Counted from the stretch's first letter, positions 1 through 5,177 are shown. The stretch: DNA of 5,223 bases from JAAZBV01 sp964460435 (GCA_964460435.1 CAYWRH010000201.1:1-5223); one strand, 5' to 3'. Notes: generated by a model from the sequence alone, not told the origin. Made by a program: numbers and translations.

Positions 1-1
1 A

Positions 2-634
2 TATTTTTTAAATAGCCAAAATGTTGAAGCATTTGCTGATTTTAATAGAGCTATTGAATTGGACCCTAATAACTCTAATGCCTACTTTTATCGTGGAGCG
101 GTTTATATGAAGGATGAAAAAATAGGCAAGGCAATAATAGAGTTCAATATAGCAATTCAAAAAAAACCAGATTATGCTGAAGCCTATTTATACAGGGGAA
201 TTGCCTATGAAAAAATAGGAGAAATAGATAAGGCTAATGTTGATAAGAAAAGGGCAAAAGAACTGGAACCAAGGGTTGAAGCCATTCTTAAAAGAAGCAT
301 AAATCCTGAGATTGATGAATCTGTTGACCCTGACACAATATACACATTGAGTGAAGTGGAAATCCCTCCAAAAGTTGTTTACACAGTTCCACCCAGATAT
401 CCCATTGAAGCATATAAAAATAATATCTCAGGGTATGTAAAGCTAAAATATGTCGTGACAAAAGAGGGCAAAACAAAAGATATAACAATTAAAGAAGCAT
501 CACCGAAAGGTGTTTTTGAGGCTGCAGCAATCCAGGCTGTTGAACAGTATCGTTTTAATCCTGCTGTCAAGAAAGGTCAGGCTGTTAATGTAAGTGTTAA
601 TATGCCAATCCAGTTTGATGTTAATACTAAATAG
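2..634 (+). CDS. TPR and TonB C-terminal domain protein (3' part; start lies outside the window)
   Basis: The reading frame is open to the left edge, so this is the last 210 residues of a longer protein; the TTG at 59 is internal, not a start. Visible residues 1-24 end one tetratricopeptide repeat, and 25-58 and 59-92 are two complete 34-residue TPRs (both with the AY-YRG-AY pattern). After a linker, residues about 121-207 form a TonB C-terminal domain: a PPRYP entry motif, then G-V-L-V strands, the F-AA--A helix and the YRFNPA motif close to the end. TonB C-terminal domains bind TonB-dependent receptors or other envelope partners; TPRs bind protein. The part that would show a membrane anchor or signal peptide is missing, so whether it is a true energy transducer or a periplasmic adaptor cannot be told. 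No convincing terminator follows the TAG stop. Confidence 0.85.
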   Translation, partial: YFLNSQNVEAFADFNRAIELDPNNSNAYFYRGAVYMKDEKIGKAIIEFNIAIQKKPDYAEAYLYRGIAYEKIGEIDKANVDKKRAKELEPRVEAILKRSINPEIDESVDPDTIYTLSEVEIPPKVVYTVPPRYPIEAYKNNISGYVKLKYVVTKEGKTKDITIKEASPKGVFEAAAIQAVEQYRFNPAVKKGQAVNVSVNMPIQFDVNTK

Positions 635-694
635 TGTTTTTAAAATATTAGAAAATTAACCACCGGCAGTTACTCCTGAAAATTTAAGTTGTAT

Positions 695-790
695 TTAAAA
701 CTGGACCCCCACGGGGGTTAATGCTGGCGTTCCCACTTAGACCGGAAGAAGAAAAAAATAGCTAATGATTTGCACTGAACTGGGGGGTTG
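695..790. mobile_element. Possible degenerate insertion-sequence end (IS21-like terminal repeats)
   Basis: The block holds two imperfect direct repeats, CTGGACCCCCAC (701-712) and CTGGCGTTCCCAC (724-736), and near 779-789 a G-rich AACTGGGGGGTTG. The first repeat also makes a tight palindrome, ACCCCC (705-710) with GGGGGT (713-718). Repeated CTGGACCCCCAC-like units are what I associate with IS21-family ends, but no transposase gene lies here and no target duplication is visible. Read it as a relic at best; the resemblance is from memory and unverified. Confidence 0.25.
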
Positions 791-814
791 AGAGCAGGCA
801 GGTTTATTAATGAT

Positions 815-842
815 TTTACATTCTGGTCAATATGGTCATAAT
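815..842 (+). promoter_or_regulatory. Sigma70-type promoter of the phd-vapC operon
   Basis: TTTACA at 815-820 matches the -35 consensus in five of six bases. CATAAT at 837-842 matches the -10 consensus in five of six, with a 16-nt spacer. A start about 7 nt downstream would fall near 849, giving a leader of roughly 15 nt that still contains the GGAGG ribosome-binding site at 853-857. The geometry fits the ATG at 864 as the antitoxin start and excludes the longer frame from 810, whose start codon would lie upstream of the promoter. Confidence 0.6.
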
Positions 843-851
843 AACCATATT
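829..851. promoter_or_regulatory. Palindromic operator over the -10 box, probable antitoxin binding site
   Basis: AATATGGT (829-836) and ACCATATT (844-851) are a perfect 8-bp inverted repeat separated by 7 nt, and those 7 nt contain the whole -10 hexamer (837-842). Phd/YefM antitoxins are dimeric DNA-binding proteins that repress their own promoters through palindromes, with the toxin as co-repressor. The position, symmetry and adjoining gene make this the likely autoregulatory operator; the link to this protein is inference. Confidence 0.6.
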
Positions 852-863
852 TGGAGGCAATTC

Positions 864-1142
864 ATGGAAAACACCATATCTATAGCAGAGGCAAAGACGG
901 CGTTATCAGAATGTCTAAGGCAAGTAGAAACAGGTGAACCGATTATTATCACCAGGCATGGCAAACCTGTTGCTGCGCTGGTATCAGCTCATGAACTTGA
1001 ACATCTTAAACGATTAAGAAAGGCCGGCCCTAAAAAGGGGCTCGCAAGTATTGCCGGCGGCTGGGATGATTCTGAGGAACTAATCAAAGCTATTAAGAGA
1101 TCCCCCAGATCAGGAAATCGTAATGTCCCCAATATAGGTTAG
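864..1142 (+). CDS. Phd/YefM-family antitoxin
   Basis: This 92-residue protein is the antitoxin of a type II toxin-antitoxin pair: it neutralises the downstream PIN toxin and represses the operon. Residues 1-50 carry the Phd/YefM DNA-binding fold (ISIAEAKTALSECLRQVETG, then EPIIITRHGKPVAALVS). Residues 57-79 (KKGLASIAGGWDDSEELIKAI) match the toxin-binding tail typical of antitoxins paired with PIN toxins; this region is usually disordered until bound. The start is set by GGAGG at 853-857, six nucleotides before the ATG, although the frame is open back to an ATG at 810. The stop is 5 nt before vapC, so the two are co-transcribed and probably translationally coupled. The C-terminal dozen residues, rich in R, S, N and P, run slightly past the usual end. 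An operator-like palindrome lies over its promoter. Confidence 0.88.
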   Translation: MENTISIAEAKTALSECLRQVETGEPIIITRHGKPVAALVSAHELEHLKRLRKAGPKKGLASIAGGWDDSEELIKAIKRSPRSGNRNVPNIG

Positions 1143-1147
1143 GGATA

Positions 1148-1564
1148 ATGGCATATCTATTTGATACCGATGCAATATCAGAGTTATTACGTAAGCGCAC
1201 TTCATCTTCTTATGTTAAATGGATTTCAGGTATACCCAGGGAAGAGCAATTCACAAGTTCTATTGTTATAGGTGAGTTGTATAATGGGGCATACCGTTCC
1301 AAGGCAAAGGATAAGCACCTTATTAATATAGAAAAACGTATTTTGCCTTCTGTAACTATTTTACCTTATGACCTTGGATGTGCGAAGGTTTTTGGGCAGA
1401 TCAGGGCATATCTTGAAGAAACAGGAAATATTATTCCTGACGCAGATATTCAGATTGCAGCCACTGCAATATATCATAGTCTGGAACTTGTTACAGGAAA
1501 CCTGATGCATTTTGAAGGTATAGAAAGACTTAAAATTAATAAGATACTCTCTGATTCACGTTAA
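1148..1564 (+). CDS. vapC: VapC-like PIN-domain ribonuclease toxin
   Basis: This 138-residue protein is a full-length single PIN domain, the usual VapC size. VapC toxins are Mg2+/Mn2+-dependent endoribonucleases that cut tRNA or rRNA and stop translation until bound by their antitoxin. The acidic active site can be traced: D6 in LFDTDAISELL, E43 in the SSIVIGELYNGA helix, D100 in DADIQIAATA, and the fourth position as N118 in VTGNLMHF, where Asp or Asn is normal. All appear intact, so the enzyme is probably active. It starts 5 nt after the antitoxin stop, with AGGG overlapping that stop as a short ribosome-binding site. The FitB/VapC branch with DTxxxSELL fits best. The RNA target cannot be read from sequence. 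Its last 9 nt overlap the antisense transposase-like remnant, which suggests the gene end lies close to an old junction. Confidence 0.9.
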   Translation: MAYLFDTDAISELLRKRTSSSYVKWISGIPREEQFTSSIVIGELYNGAYRSKAKDKHLINIEKRILPSVTILPYDLGCAKVFGQIRAYLEETGNIIPDADIQIAATAIYHSLELVTGNLMHFEGIERLKINKILSDSR

Positions 1565-1690
1565 AACCAATGGAATACCACTAACAGTTCTCAGGCAATG
1601 AGCCTTATGTCCGACAGGGTATTTATGCTTATGATTTCCTTTCCCTGAAAAAGCAGCTTTAGGGTCTGTAAAATGCCATTGACCATTTAA
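1556..1690 (-). pseudogene. Transposase-like fragment (DDE type)
   Basis: About 44 residues on the - strand read NGQWHFTDPKAAF, then SGKGNHKHKYPVGHKAH, then LRTVSGIPLVLT. The order 'TDP-A-F--KG----(Y/F)-GYKAH----SGIPL' is the conserved stretch around an early part of many IS4/IS5/IS1182-type transposase catalytic domains, with H replacing Y in the usual GYK. Neither end of a transposase is present and no start with a ribosome-binding site serves it; the upstream residues to 1738 look unrelated. It is therefore a decayed scrap rather than a gene. It overlaps the end of vapC by 9 nt and lies just downstream of the broken PIN gene. The family assignment is from remembered motif patterns and needs a search. 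Confidence 0.4.
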
Positions 1691-1734
1691 ATCTTTCTCC
1701 CCCATTGTGGAACCTGCTGTAATCAGAACATAGG

Positions 1735-2025
1735 TCAATATGCGCTGTTATCATTATACTGGATAAAAGCCTCTTATAATCTCTTGTCAGCCGTAACCAA
1801 TTCTGCATTGATATATTTGGCCAGGGCAAGAAATAAAGCATCATAGACCGAAAATAAATTCTGACGGGCAATGGATAATGCATCCGGTAAGATATCGCAG
1901 TGGCCAAAGATCTCAAATGGGAGTTCAAGAAAAGCGGTTATAATTTCATCCGCCTCTATTTTGGTGAGATAGCCGGCCTGTTCCTTTTTCCATATTACCT
2001 GTGCAAATATTGTAAGGATTTTCAT
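1735..2025 (-). pseudogene. Broken VapC-like PIN-domain gene, N-terminally truncated with a probable internal stop
   Basis: The frame from ATG 2025 encodes 83 residues to TAA at 1776-1774. Residues 7-83 match the C-terminal two thirds of a PIN toxin: FAQVIWKKEQAGYLTKIEA corresponds to the 'EIANVIWKK-R-G-L---EA' helices, then ILPDALSIA, then VYDALFLALA with D62, then ELVTADKRL with D80. The first beta strand with its catalytic Asp is missing, and the second acidic position is Ile or Thr, so only half of the active site remains. Past the TAA the same frame continues EAFIQYNDNSAY to a TGA at 1737-1735; PIN proteins often read 'TADKRLYEAF' here, so the stop probably replaced a Tyr codon. GGGAGG at 2036-2031 lies 5 nt before the ATG, so a short product may still be made. 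The opening MKILTI resembles the start of an RHH antitoxin (MKTLTIR), hinting at a deletion that joined antitoxin to toxin. Confidence 0.6.
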
Positions 2026-2050
2026 GATAACCTCCCTCATGTTTGACCGG

Positions 2051-2097
2051 ATTATAATGGCTTGACATCAAAATGCTGTCAAATTTTTCTCTGTCAA
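2051..2097 (-). promoter_or_regulatory. Promoter-like elements and regularly spaced TTGACA/TGTCAA hexamers upstream of the broken PIN gene
   Basis: On the - strand a perfect TATAAT (2056-2051) follows a perfect TTGACA (2082-2077), but the spacer is 20 nt, longer than the usual 16-18. The same hexamer recurs at 2062-2067 (TTGACA on +), 2077-2082 and 2092-2097 (both TGTCAA on +), each separated by 9 nt, a 15-nt period. This could be the promoter and operator of the lost antitoxin-toxin pair. It also lies 60-100 nt upstream of the + strand calcium-loop gene and might serve that instead. Confidence 0.35.
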
Positions 2098-2158
2098 AAT
2101 GTCTAATCAAATTGGAATATTCTGCCGATCTACTGGTATCATAATAAAGGGGCATATT

Positions 2159-3178
2159 ATGAAGGTAGAAAATTCAACTGTTTACATGGCATCACAGAGG
2201 GAATTTATCTCAAGGGATGAAGAGAAGGAAACCTTACATGTCTGGGTTGATCCACCTCAGAGCAAGGCATCCGGTGAAAAGATCACTATTTCTGCAGAGG
2301 CAAAGTGTCTGGCTGGGGAGTGCAGGCCTGATGAAGAGGTTACTGAAAATAACCTGACTTCTGACGCAAAAATGACACTGAAGGCATTGCTCGCAGAGAT
2401 ACTCTCAGGCAAGAAACTCAGGATTTTAGATATCTCTGAATACCAGGGAGATAAAGAAGAGGCTGCCACTTCAGAGGGTAATGCTGATGCTGCTCAGGTC
2501 CAGCGTCAGGGGTGGGGTATTTCCTACGATAAAACTGATTCTCACTTTGAAAATGAGAGTGTATCATTTGTTGCAGCAGGCATAATAAAGACGAGTGACA
2601 ATAAAGAGATAAAGTTCGCCCTTGAGCTTGATATGCAGAGGGAGTATGCCTCATATGAGAGCTTCAGTTTCAGGGCAGGCGATGCAAAATTAACTGACCC
2701 ACTTGTTATAAATTTTAACGGGACTGCCGCAGAGCTCTCTGATGTGAGATTTTCCTTTGACCTTGATGCTGATGGTTTTGAGGAAGATATGCCTCTCTTG
2801 AAGCCTGGCAGCGGATACCTTGTGTTTGATATCAATAATGATGGCCTTGTAAATAATGGAAGCGAACTCTTTGGCCCAAAAACAGGGAATGGTTTTAATG
2901 AGCTTGCAGTTCAAGATATTGATGCCAATAACTGGATTGATGAAAATGACCCTGTTTATAATCAGCTCTATATCTGGACAATGGATGAGATGGGCGGCCA
3001 GAACCTTTCAAGTCTTAAACAGAGAGGCATAGGGGCCATTAATACCGGTAATGTTGCCACCATGTTTGACCTGAAAGGGGCTGAAAACGTGTTGCTTGGC
3101 CGGACAGTGAGGACAGGCATATACGTGAATGAAAGCGGAACAGCCGGTACAATACAGCAGCTTGATTTAGCGGTATAA
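2159..3178 (+). CDS. Calcium-loop (EF-hand-type, 'ELFG' motif) protein of unknown function
   Basis: The 339-residue protein has three Asp-rich loops in its C-terminal half: D201-L-D-A-D205, D224-I-N-N-D-G-L-V followed by NNGSELFGPKTGNGFNELA (to 250), and D253-I-D-A-N-N-W-I-D-E-N-D. This order, loop then ELFG-xTGxGF then a second loop then LYIW, is shared with a module of RTX-type proteins and with a common family of uncharacterised proteins in Desulfobacterota and marine gammaproteobacteria; the C-terminus TGIYV-E-G--GT-QQ-DLAV is also typical. Calcium binding is likely. Residues 61-115 are charged and low in complexity, and 120-200 look beta-rich. There is no signal peptide or membrane segment, so it is cytoplasmic or leaves by an unusual route. 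AAAGGGG at 2146-2152, six nucleotides before ATG 2159, sets the start; the in-frame ATG at 2099 lacks such a site. It stands alone, convergent with the permease gene. Confidence 0.8.
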   Translation: MKVENSTVYMASQREFISRDEEKETLHVWVDPPQSKASGEKITISAEAKCLAGECRPDEEVTENNLTSDAKMTLKALLAEILSGKKLRILDISEYQGDKEEAATSEGNADAAQVQRQGWGISYDKTDSHFENESVSFVAAGIIKTSDNKEIKFALELDMQREYASYESFSFRAGDAKLTDPLVINFNGTAAELSDVRFSFDLDADGFEEDMPLLKPGSGYLVFDINNDGLVNNGSELFGPKTGNGFNELAVQDIDANNWIDENDPVYNQLYIWTMDEMGGQNLSSLKQRGIGAINTGNVATMFDLKGAENVLLGRTVRTGIYVNESGTAGTIQQLDLAV

Positions 3179-3185
3179 ATACCGC
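3170..3185 (+). terminator. Short stem-loop spanning the stop codon of the calcium-loop gene
   Basis: GCGGTA (3170-3175) pairs perfectly with TACCGC (3180-3185) around a TAAA loop that holds the stop codon at 3176-3178. No T-run follows directly (ATTACATAAAAACAG), so it is not a textbook intrinsic terminator. It may instead block 3' exonucleases or help release. Its function is inferred only from position. Confidence 0.35.
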
Positions 3186-3225
3186 ATTACATAAAAACAG
3201 TTTCTTTTGATATAAATCATTAGAT

Positions 3226-3298
3226 AACCACGGAGGCTACAGAGATCACGGAGCTTTTTGCTATGATTTCCTCAATGTTCTCTGTGCTCTCAGTGGTG
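3226..3298. repeat. Interspersed imperfect inverted repeat, copy 1 (CACGGAG family)
   Basis: Left arm 3226-3254 and right arm 3270-3298 are 29 nt each and pair at 20 of 29 positions when one is reverse-complemented, around a 15-nt T-rich loop. Key words are CCACGGAGG, ACAGAGA and TCACGGAG on the left, and TCTCTGTG and CAGTGGTG on the right. Copy 2 lies at 4244-4323: the left-arm blocks 3235-3256 and 4253-4274 agree at 17 of 22 positions by eye. Such purine-rich 'CACAGAG/CACGGAG' hairpins recur between genes in many Desulfobacterota and related genomes. No protein is encoded. Confidence 0.65.
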
Positions 3299-3310
3299 AA
3301 AAATTTTTTT
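3226..3310 (+). terminator. Candidate intrinsic terminator formed by repeat copy 1 and a T7 run
   Basis: The long imperfect hairpin is followed 5 nt later by seven T residues (3304-3310) on the + strand, and it lies between convergent genes. It could therefore end transcription from the calcium-loop gene. The stem is longer and less perfect than usual and there is no equally clear T-run for the opposite direction. Confidence 0.35.
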
Positions 3311-3334
3311 GTATTTACGCCAATGTCTATTAAG

Positions 3335-4186
3335 CTATTTTGAAAGTTTAAACAGCACCGGGCTGTTATTGATAATAAGCCCCAGCATCACAAGGATGCA
3401 CCCGATTATAAACCTGACAGTTATTACCTCATTTACTATTACAATACTCAGCAGGATCGTGAGCACTGTCTCAAGATAGTATATGATGCTTCCCTTGGCA
3501 GCAGGCACCTCCTTGTACCCGTATGCCATCATGACCTGTGCGGCAAAGGTAAGAAACCCTATCAGAAGCAGAAGAAAAAAACCGTTTGTTGTAATCAGGC
3601 TGAATTCATTAAAGCTGAAAGGAATGGTTACTATGCCGAATATGCATGGTGAGAGGTAGATAATCAGGCTGTTATCTGTCTCCCTTGCCTTTTTGATAAA
3701 GATAATGGCAAAACTGGCAGCAATACCTGAGAGAATGGCAATCAGGTCGCCAGCAATATTATATTTGCTTCCATCATACATGATAAAGAATAGACCCGCA
3801 GTGCATAAAACAAGACTTGCTATAATGCCCTTTGTAACCTTTTCTCTGAAGAAGAGAAAACCCAATATGGTGACAAATATCGGGTATATCTTTTCAATCA
3901 TGGCAGTTCTTCCGCTTGAGGTGATGTTGATTGCCACATAAAATGAGATCATGGCTACAGCCCCTGCCACACCCCTTAGAACCCAGTATTTTTTGTTGTT
4001 AATCCTGAATCCCTCTCCTGAGATGATTATGGCAGAAATAGTAAATAAAATCCCGAACAGGAATCTAATTGAAGATATGAATATGCCTGAATAGCTCTCT
4101 GATGCAATTTTTACAATCACGGAATTGAGTGCAAAGAGGCATGCAGACATATACAGCATTGCATATGATAAAAAAATCTTGCGCAT
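3335..4186 (-). CDS. DMT-superfamily (EamA) permease
   Basis: The 283-residue protein is almost entirely hydrophobic, with about ten predicted inner-membrane helices arranged as two EamA repeats, roughly residues 8-135 and 145-275. Repeat 1 carries IEKIYPIFVTILGFLFFREKVT (98-118) and repeat 2 the equivalent YYLETVLTILLSIVIVNEVIT (236-256); this 'P/E-x-hydrophobic-E-x-(V/I)T' signature before the last helix of each half is diagnostic of drug/metabolite transporters. The length is normal for the family. The family exports or imports varied small metabolites (amino acids, nucleotide sugars, S-adenosylmethionine), and the substrate cannot be read here. The start at 4186 is the first ATG, but its ribosome-binding site is poor (AAGG about 14 nt upstream); M10 or M13 are alternatives that would leave helix 1 intact. 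Repeat copies lie beyond both ends, and the gene is 160 nt downstream of the PPIase gene on the same strand. Confidence 0.88.
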   Translation of the reverse strand: MRKIFLSYAMLYMSACLFALNSVIVKIASESYSGIFISSIRFLFGILFTISAIIISGEGFRINNKKYWVLRGVAGAVAMISFYVAINITSSGRTAMIEKIYPIFVTILGFLFFREKVTKGIIASLVLCTAGLFFIMYDGSKYNIAGDLIAILSGIAASFAIIFIKKARETDNSLIIYLSPCIFGIVTIPFSFNEFSLITTNGFFLLLLIGFLTFAAQVMMAYGYKEVPAAKGSIIYYLETVLTILLSIVIVNEVITVRFIIGCILVMLGLIINNSPVLFKLSK

Positions 4187-4243
4187 TGGTATTTTTATTA
4201 CCTTAAGCTGTTAAATGAAGGGTACATAATAATATATGTTTTT

Positions 4244-4323
4244 ACCTCAAAGGGCAAAGAGGTCACGGAGATTAATTTTATTAAGCTTTTGGTCAGTGCT
4301 CTCTGTGCAATCCGTGGGTGGTT
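4244..4323. repeat. Interspersed imperfect inverted repeat, copy 2 (CACGGAG family)
   Basis: The left arm (ACCTCAAAGGGCAAAGAGG, then TCACGGAG at 4263-4270) and the right arm (GCTCTCTGTG around 4298-4307, then CCGTGGGTGGTT to 4323) form an imperfect hairpin around an AT-rich loop. It shares with copy 1 the TCACGGAG left-arm block and the TCTCTGTG right-arm block. It fills most of the gap between the end of the PPIase gene and the start of the permease gene, both on the - strand, so it sits in a transcribed or promoter-bearing spacer rather than between convergent genes. Confidence 0.6.
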
Positions 4324-4346
4324 ATTATATGCATTAAAACCGGTCA

Positions 4347-5177
4347 CTATTTTTTGGCCCTTTCCTCAATAGTCGCCCTGTTAATAATGAGCGGCTCCTT
4401 TGGTGTGCCGTTTTCGGTGCCAGATGCCTCAAGCCTTTTAACCACATCCTGACCTGATACAACCTCACCAAAAATAGTATGCTTTCCATCAAGGTGAGGA
4501 GTTGCAGAAAATGTGATAAAAAACTGGCTCCCGTCTGTGCCAGGCCCTGCATTGGCCATGCTTAAAAGGTATGGCCTGTCATGTTTCACATTGGGACTGA
4601 ATTCTCCATCATAGCTGTAACCTGCATCACCGCTCCCTGTGCCAAAGGGGCATCCTGCCTGCGCCATAAACCCGGGGATTACACGGTGAAATGTGATGCC
4701 GTCATAAAAACCATTTTTTGTCAGGAATATGGTGCTTGTGACATGCATCGGGGCTACATCAGGCATCAGTCTGAGTTTGATTTGCCCCTTGTTTGTCTCC
4801 AGAATCCAGATGTATTCCCTATTTTTATCAAAAGTCATCATCTCAGGTTTTTTAAACTGGATCTTCCAGGCCTTGTCACCAAGCAGTTTAGCTGCCTGCA
4901 GCTTTTTTTGTTCAGACTGGTAATCCCTCATTATTTGCCTGATTTCATCCTGTGAATAACGGGCTGGCCGGTTATCCAGTACCTCTTTAATTCCATCAAG
5001 CATTATATTATAATCAGGGGTAATATTTTCTCTTTTAAGTAGATTTCCTATCTGTACCCCGACAGCATAGCTCATTCTGTCTTTACCGGTCTTGAGATCA
5101 TCCAAATTTTCATCCGCATTCAGGGGAAATATGACCAATATCTCTAATAACAGTAATATGAATAATTTTTTCATCAT
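4347..5177 (-). CDS. Exported FKBP-N/cyclophilin fusion peptidyl-prolyl cis-trans isomerase
   Basis: The 276-residue protein starts with a signal peptide (MMKKL, hydrophobic core, probable cut after PLNA at residue 21), so it acts in the periplasm as a proline isomerase and folding helper. Residues about 33-95 (DRMSYAVGVQIGNLLKRE, then MLDGIKEVLDNR, YSQDEIRQIM) match the FKBP N-terminal dimerisation domain of Mip and FkpA, which has a helical stalk. Residues about 121-271 are a cyclophilin domain. Its active site is intact: R165 in FHR, F170 and Q173 in IPGFMAQAG, F220 in SQFFIT and H233 in LDGKH (human CypA R55, F60, Q63, F113, H126). The CypA Trp121 position is H228, so cyclosporin binding should be weak. 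Insert residues GTGSGDAGYSYDGEF are normal for bacterial cyclophilins. AGGAGAG at 5189-5183 lies just before the paired ATGs, supporting this start. The domain pairing is the odd point, since FKBP-N is normally followed by FKBP-C. Confidence 0.88.
   Translation of the reverse strand: MMKKLFILLLLEILVIFPLNADENLDDLKTGKDRMSYAVGVQIGNLLKRENITPDYNIMLDGIKEVLDNRPARYSQDEIRQIMRDYQSEQKKLQAAKLLGDKAWKIQFKKPEMMTFDKNREYIWILETNKGQIKLRLMPDVAPMHVTSTIFLTKNGFYDGITFHRVIPGFMAQAGCPFGTGSGDAGYSYDGEFSPNVKHDRPYLLSMANAGPGTDGSQFFITFSATPHLDGKHTIFGEVVSGQDVVKRLEASGTENGTPKEPLIINRATIEERAKK

Noticed and set aside
810..863. Longer antitoxin frame starting at ATG 810, adding 18 residues
   Set aside because: The added residues show no family similarity, there is no ribosome-binding site before 810, and the promoter and operator lie inside this stretch. 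ATG 864 has GGAGG at the right distance and begins with the standard Phd/YefM pattern.
1946..2155. 69-residue - strand frame upstream of and overlapping the broken PIN gene
   Set aside because: I checked it as the missing PIN N-terminus or a lost antitoxin, but it has neither the PIN first strand nor an RHH or AbrB pattern. It overlaps the real PIN frame in another register and looks like chance.
2099..2158. Calcium-loop gene starting at ATG 2099
   Set aside because: No ribosome-binding site precedes it, whereas ATG 2159 has AAAGGGG six nucleotides upstream. The extra 20 residues are not a signal peptide.
3693..3941. 82-residue + strand frame inside the permease gene
   Set aside because: It is antisense to a well-supported membrane protein gene, has no ribosome-binding site, and its hydrophobic character mirrors the opposite strand.
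4210..4250. Promoter for the permease gene within repeat copy 2
   Set aside because: On the - strand a TTGAGG and an AT-rich TATTAT/TATGTA stretch can be found, but the boxes match poorly in any good spacing, so I do not call it.
3226..4323. CRISPR array or composite transposon formed by the two hairpin repeats
   Set aside because: There are only two copies about a kilobase apart, each an imperfect inverted repeat with no spacers, no transposase gene and no visible target duplications.
4581..4955. 124-residue + strand frame inside the PPIase gene
   Set aside because: It is the antisense shadow of the cyclophilin coding sequence, with no domain pattern and a Cys/His-rich random composition.
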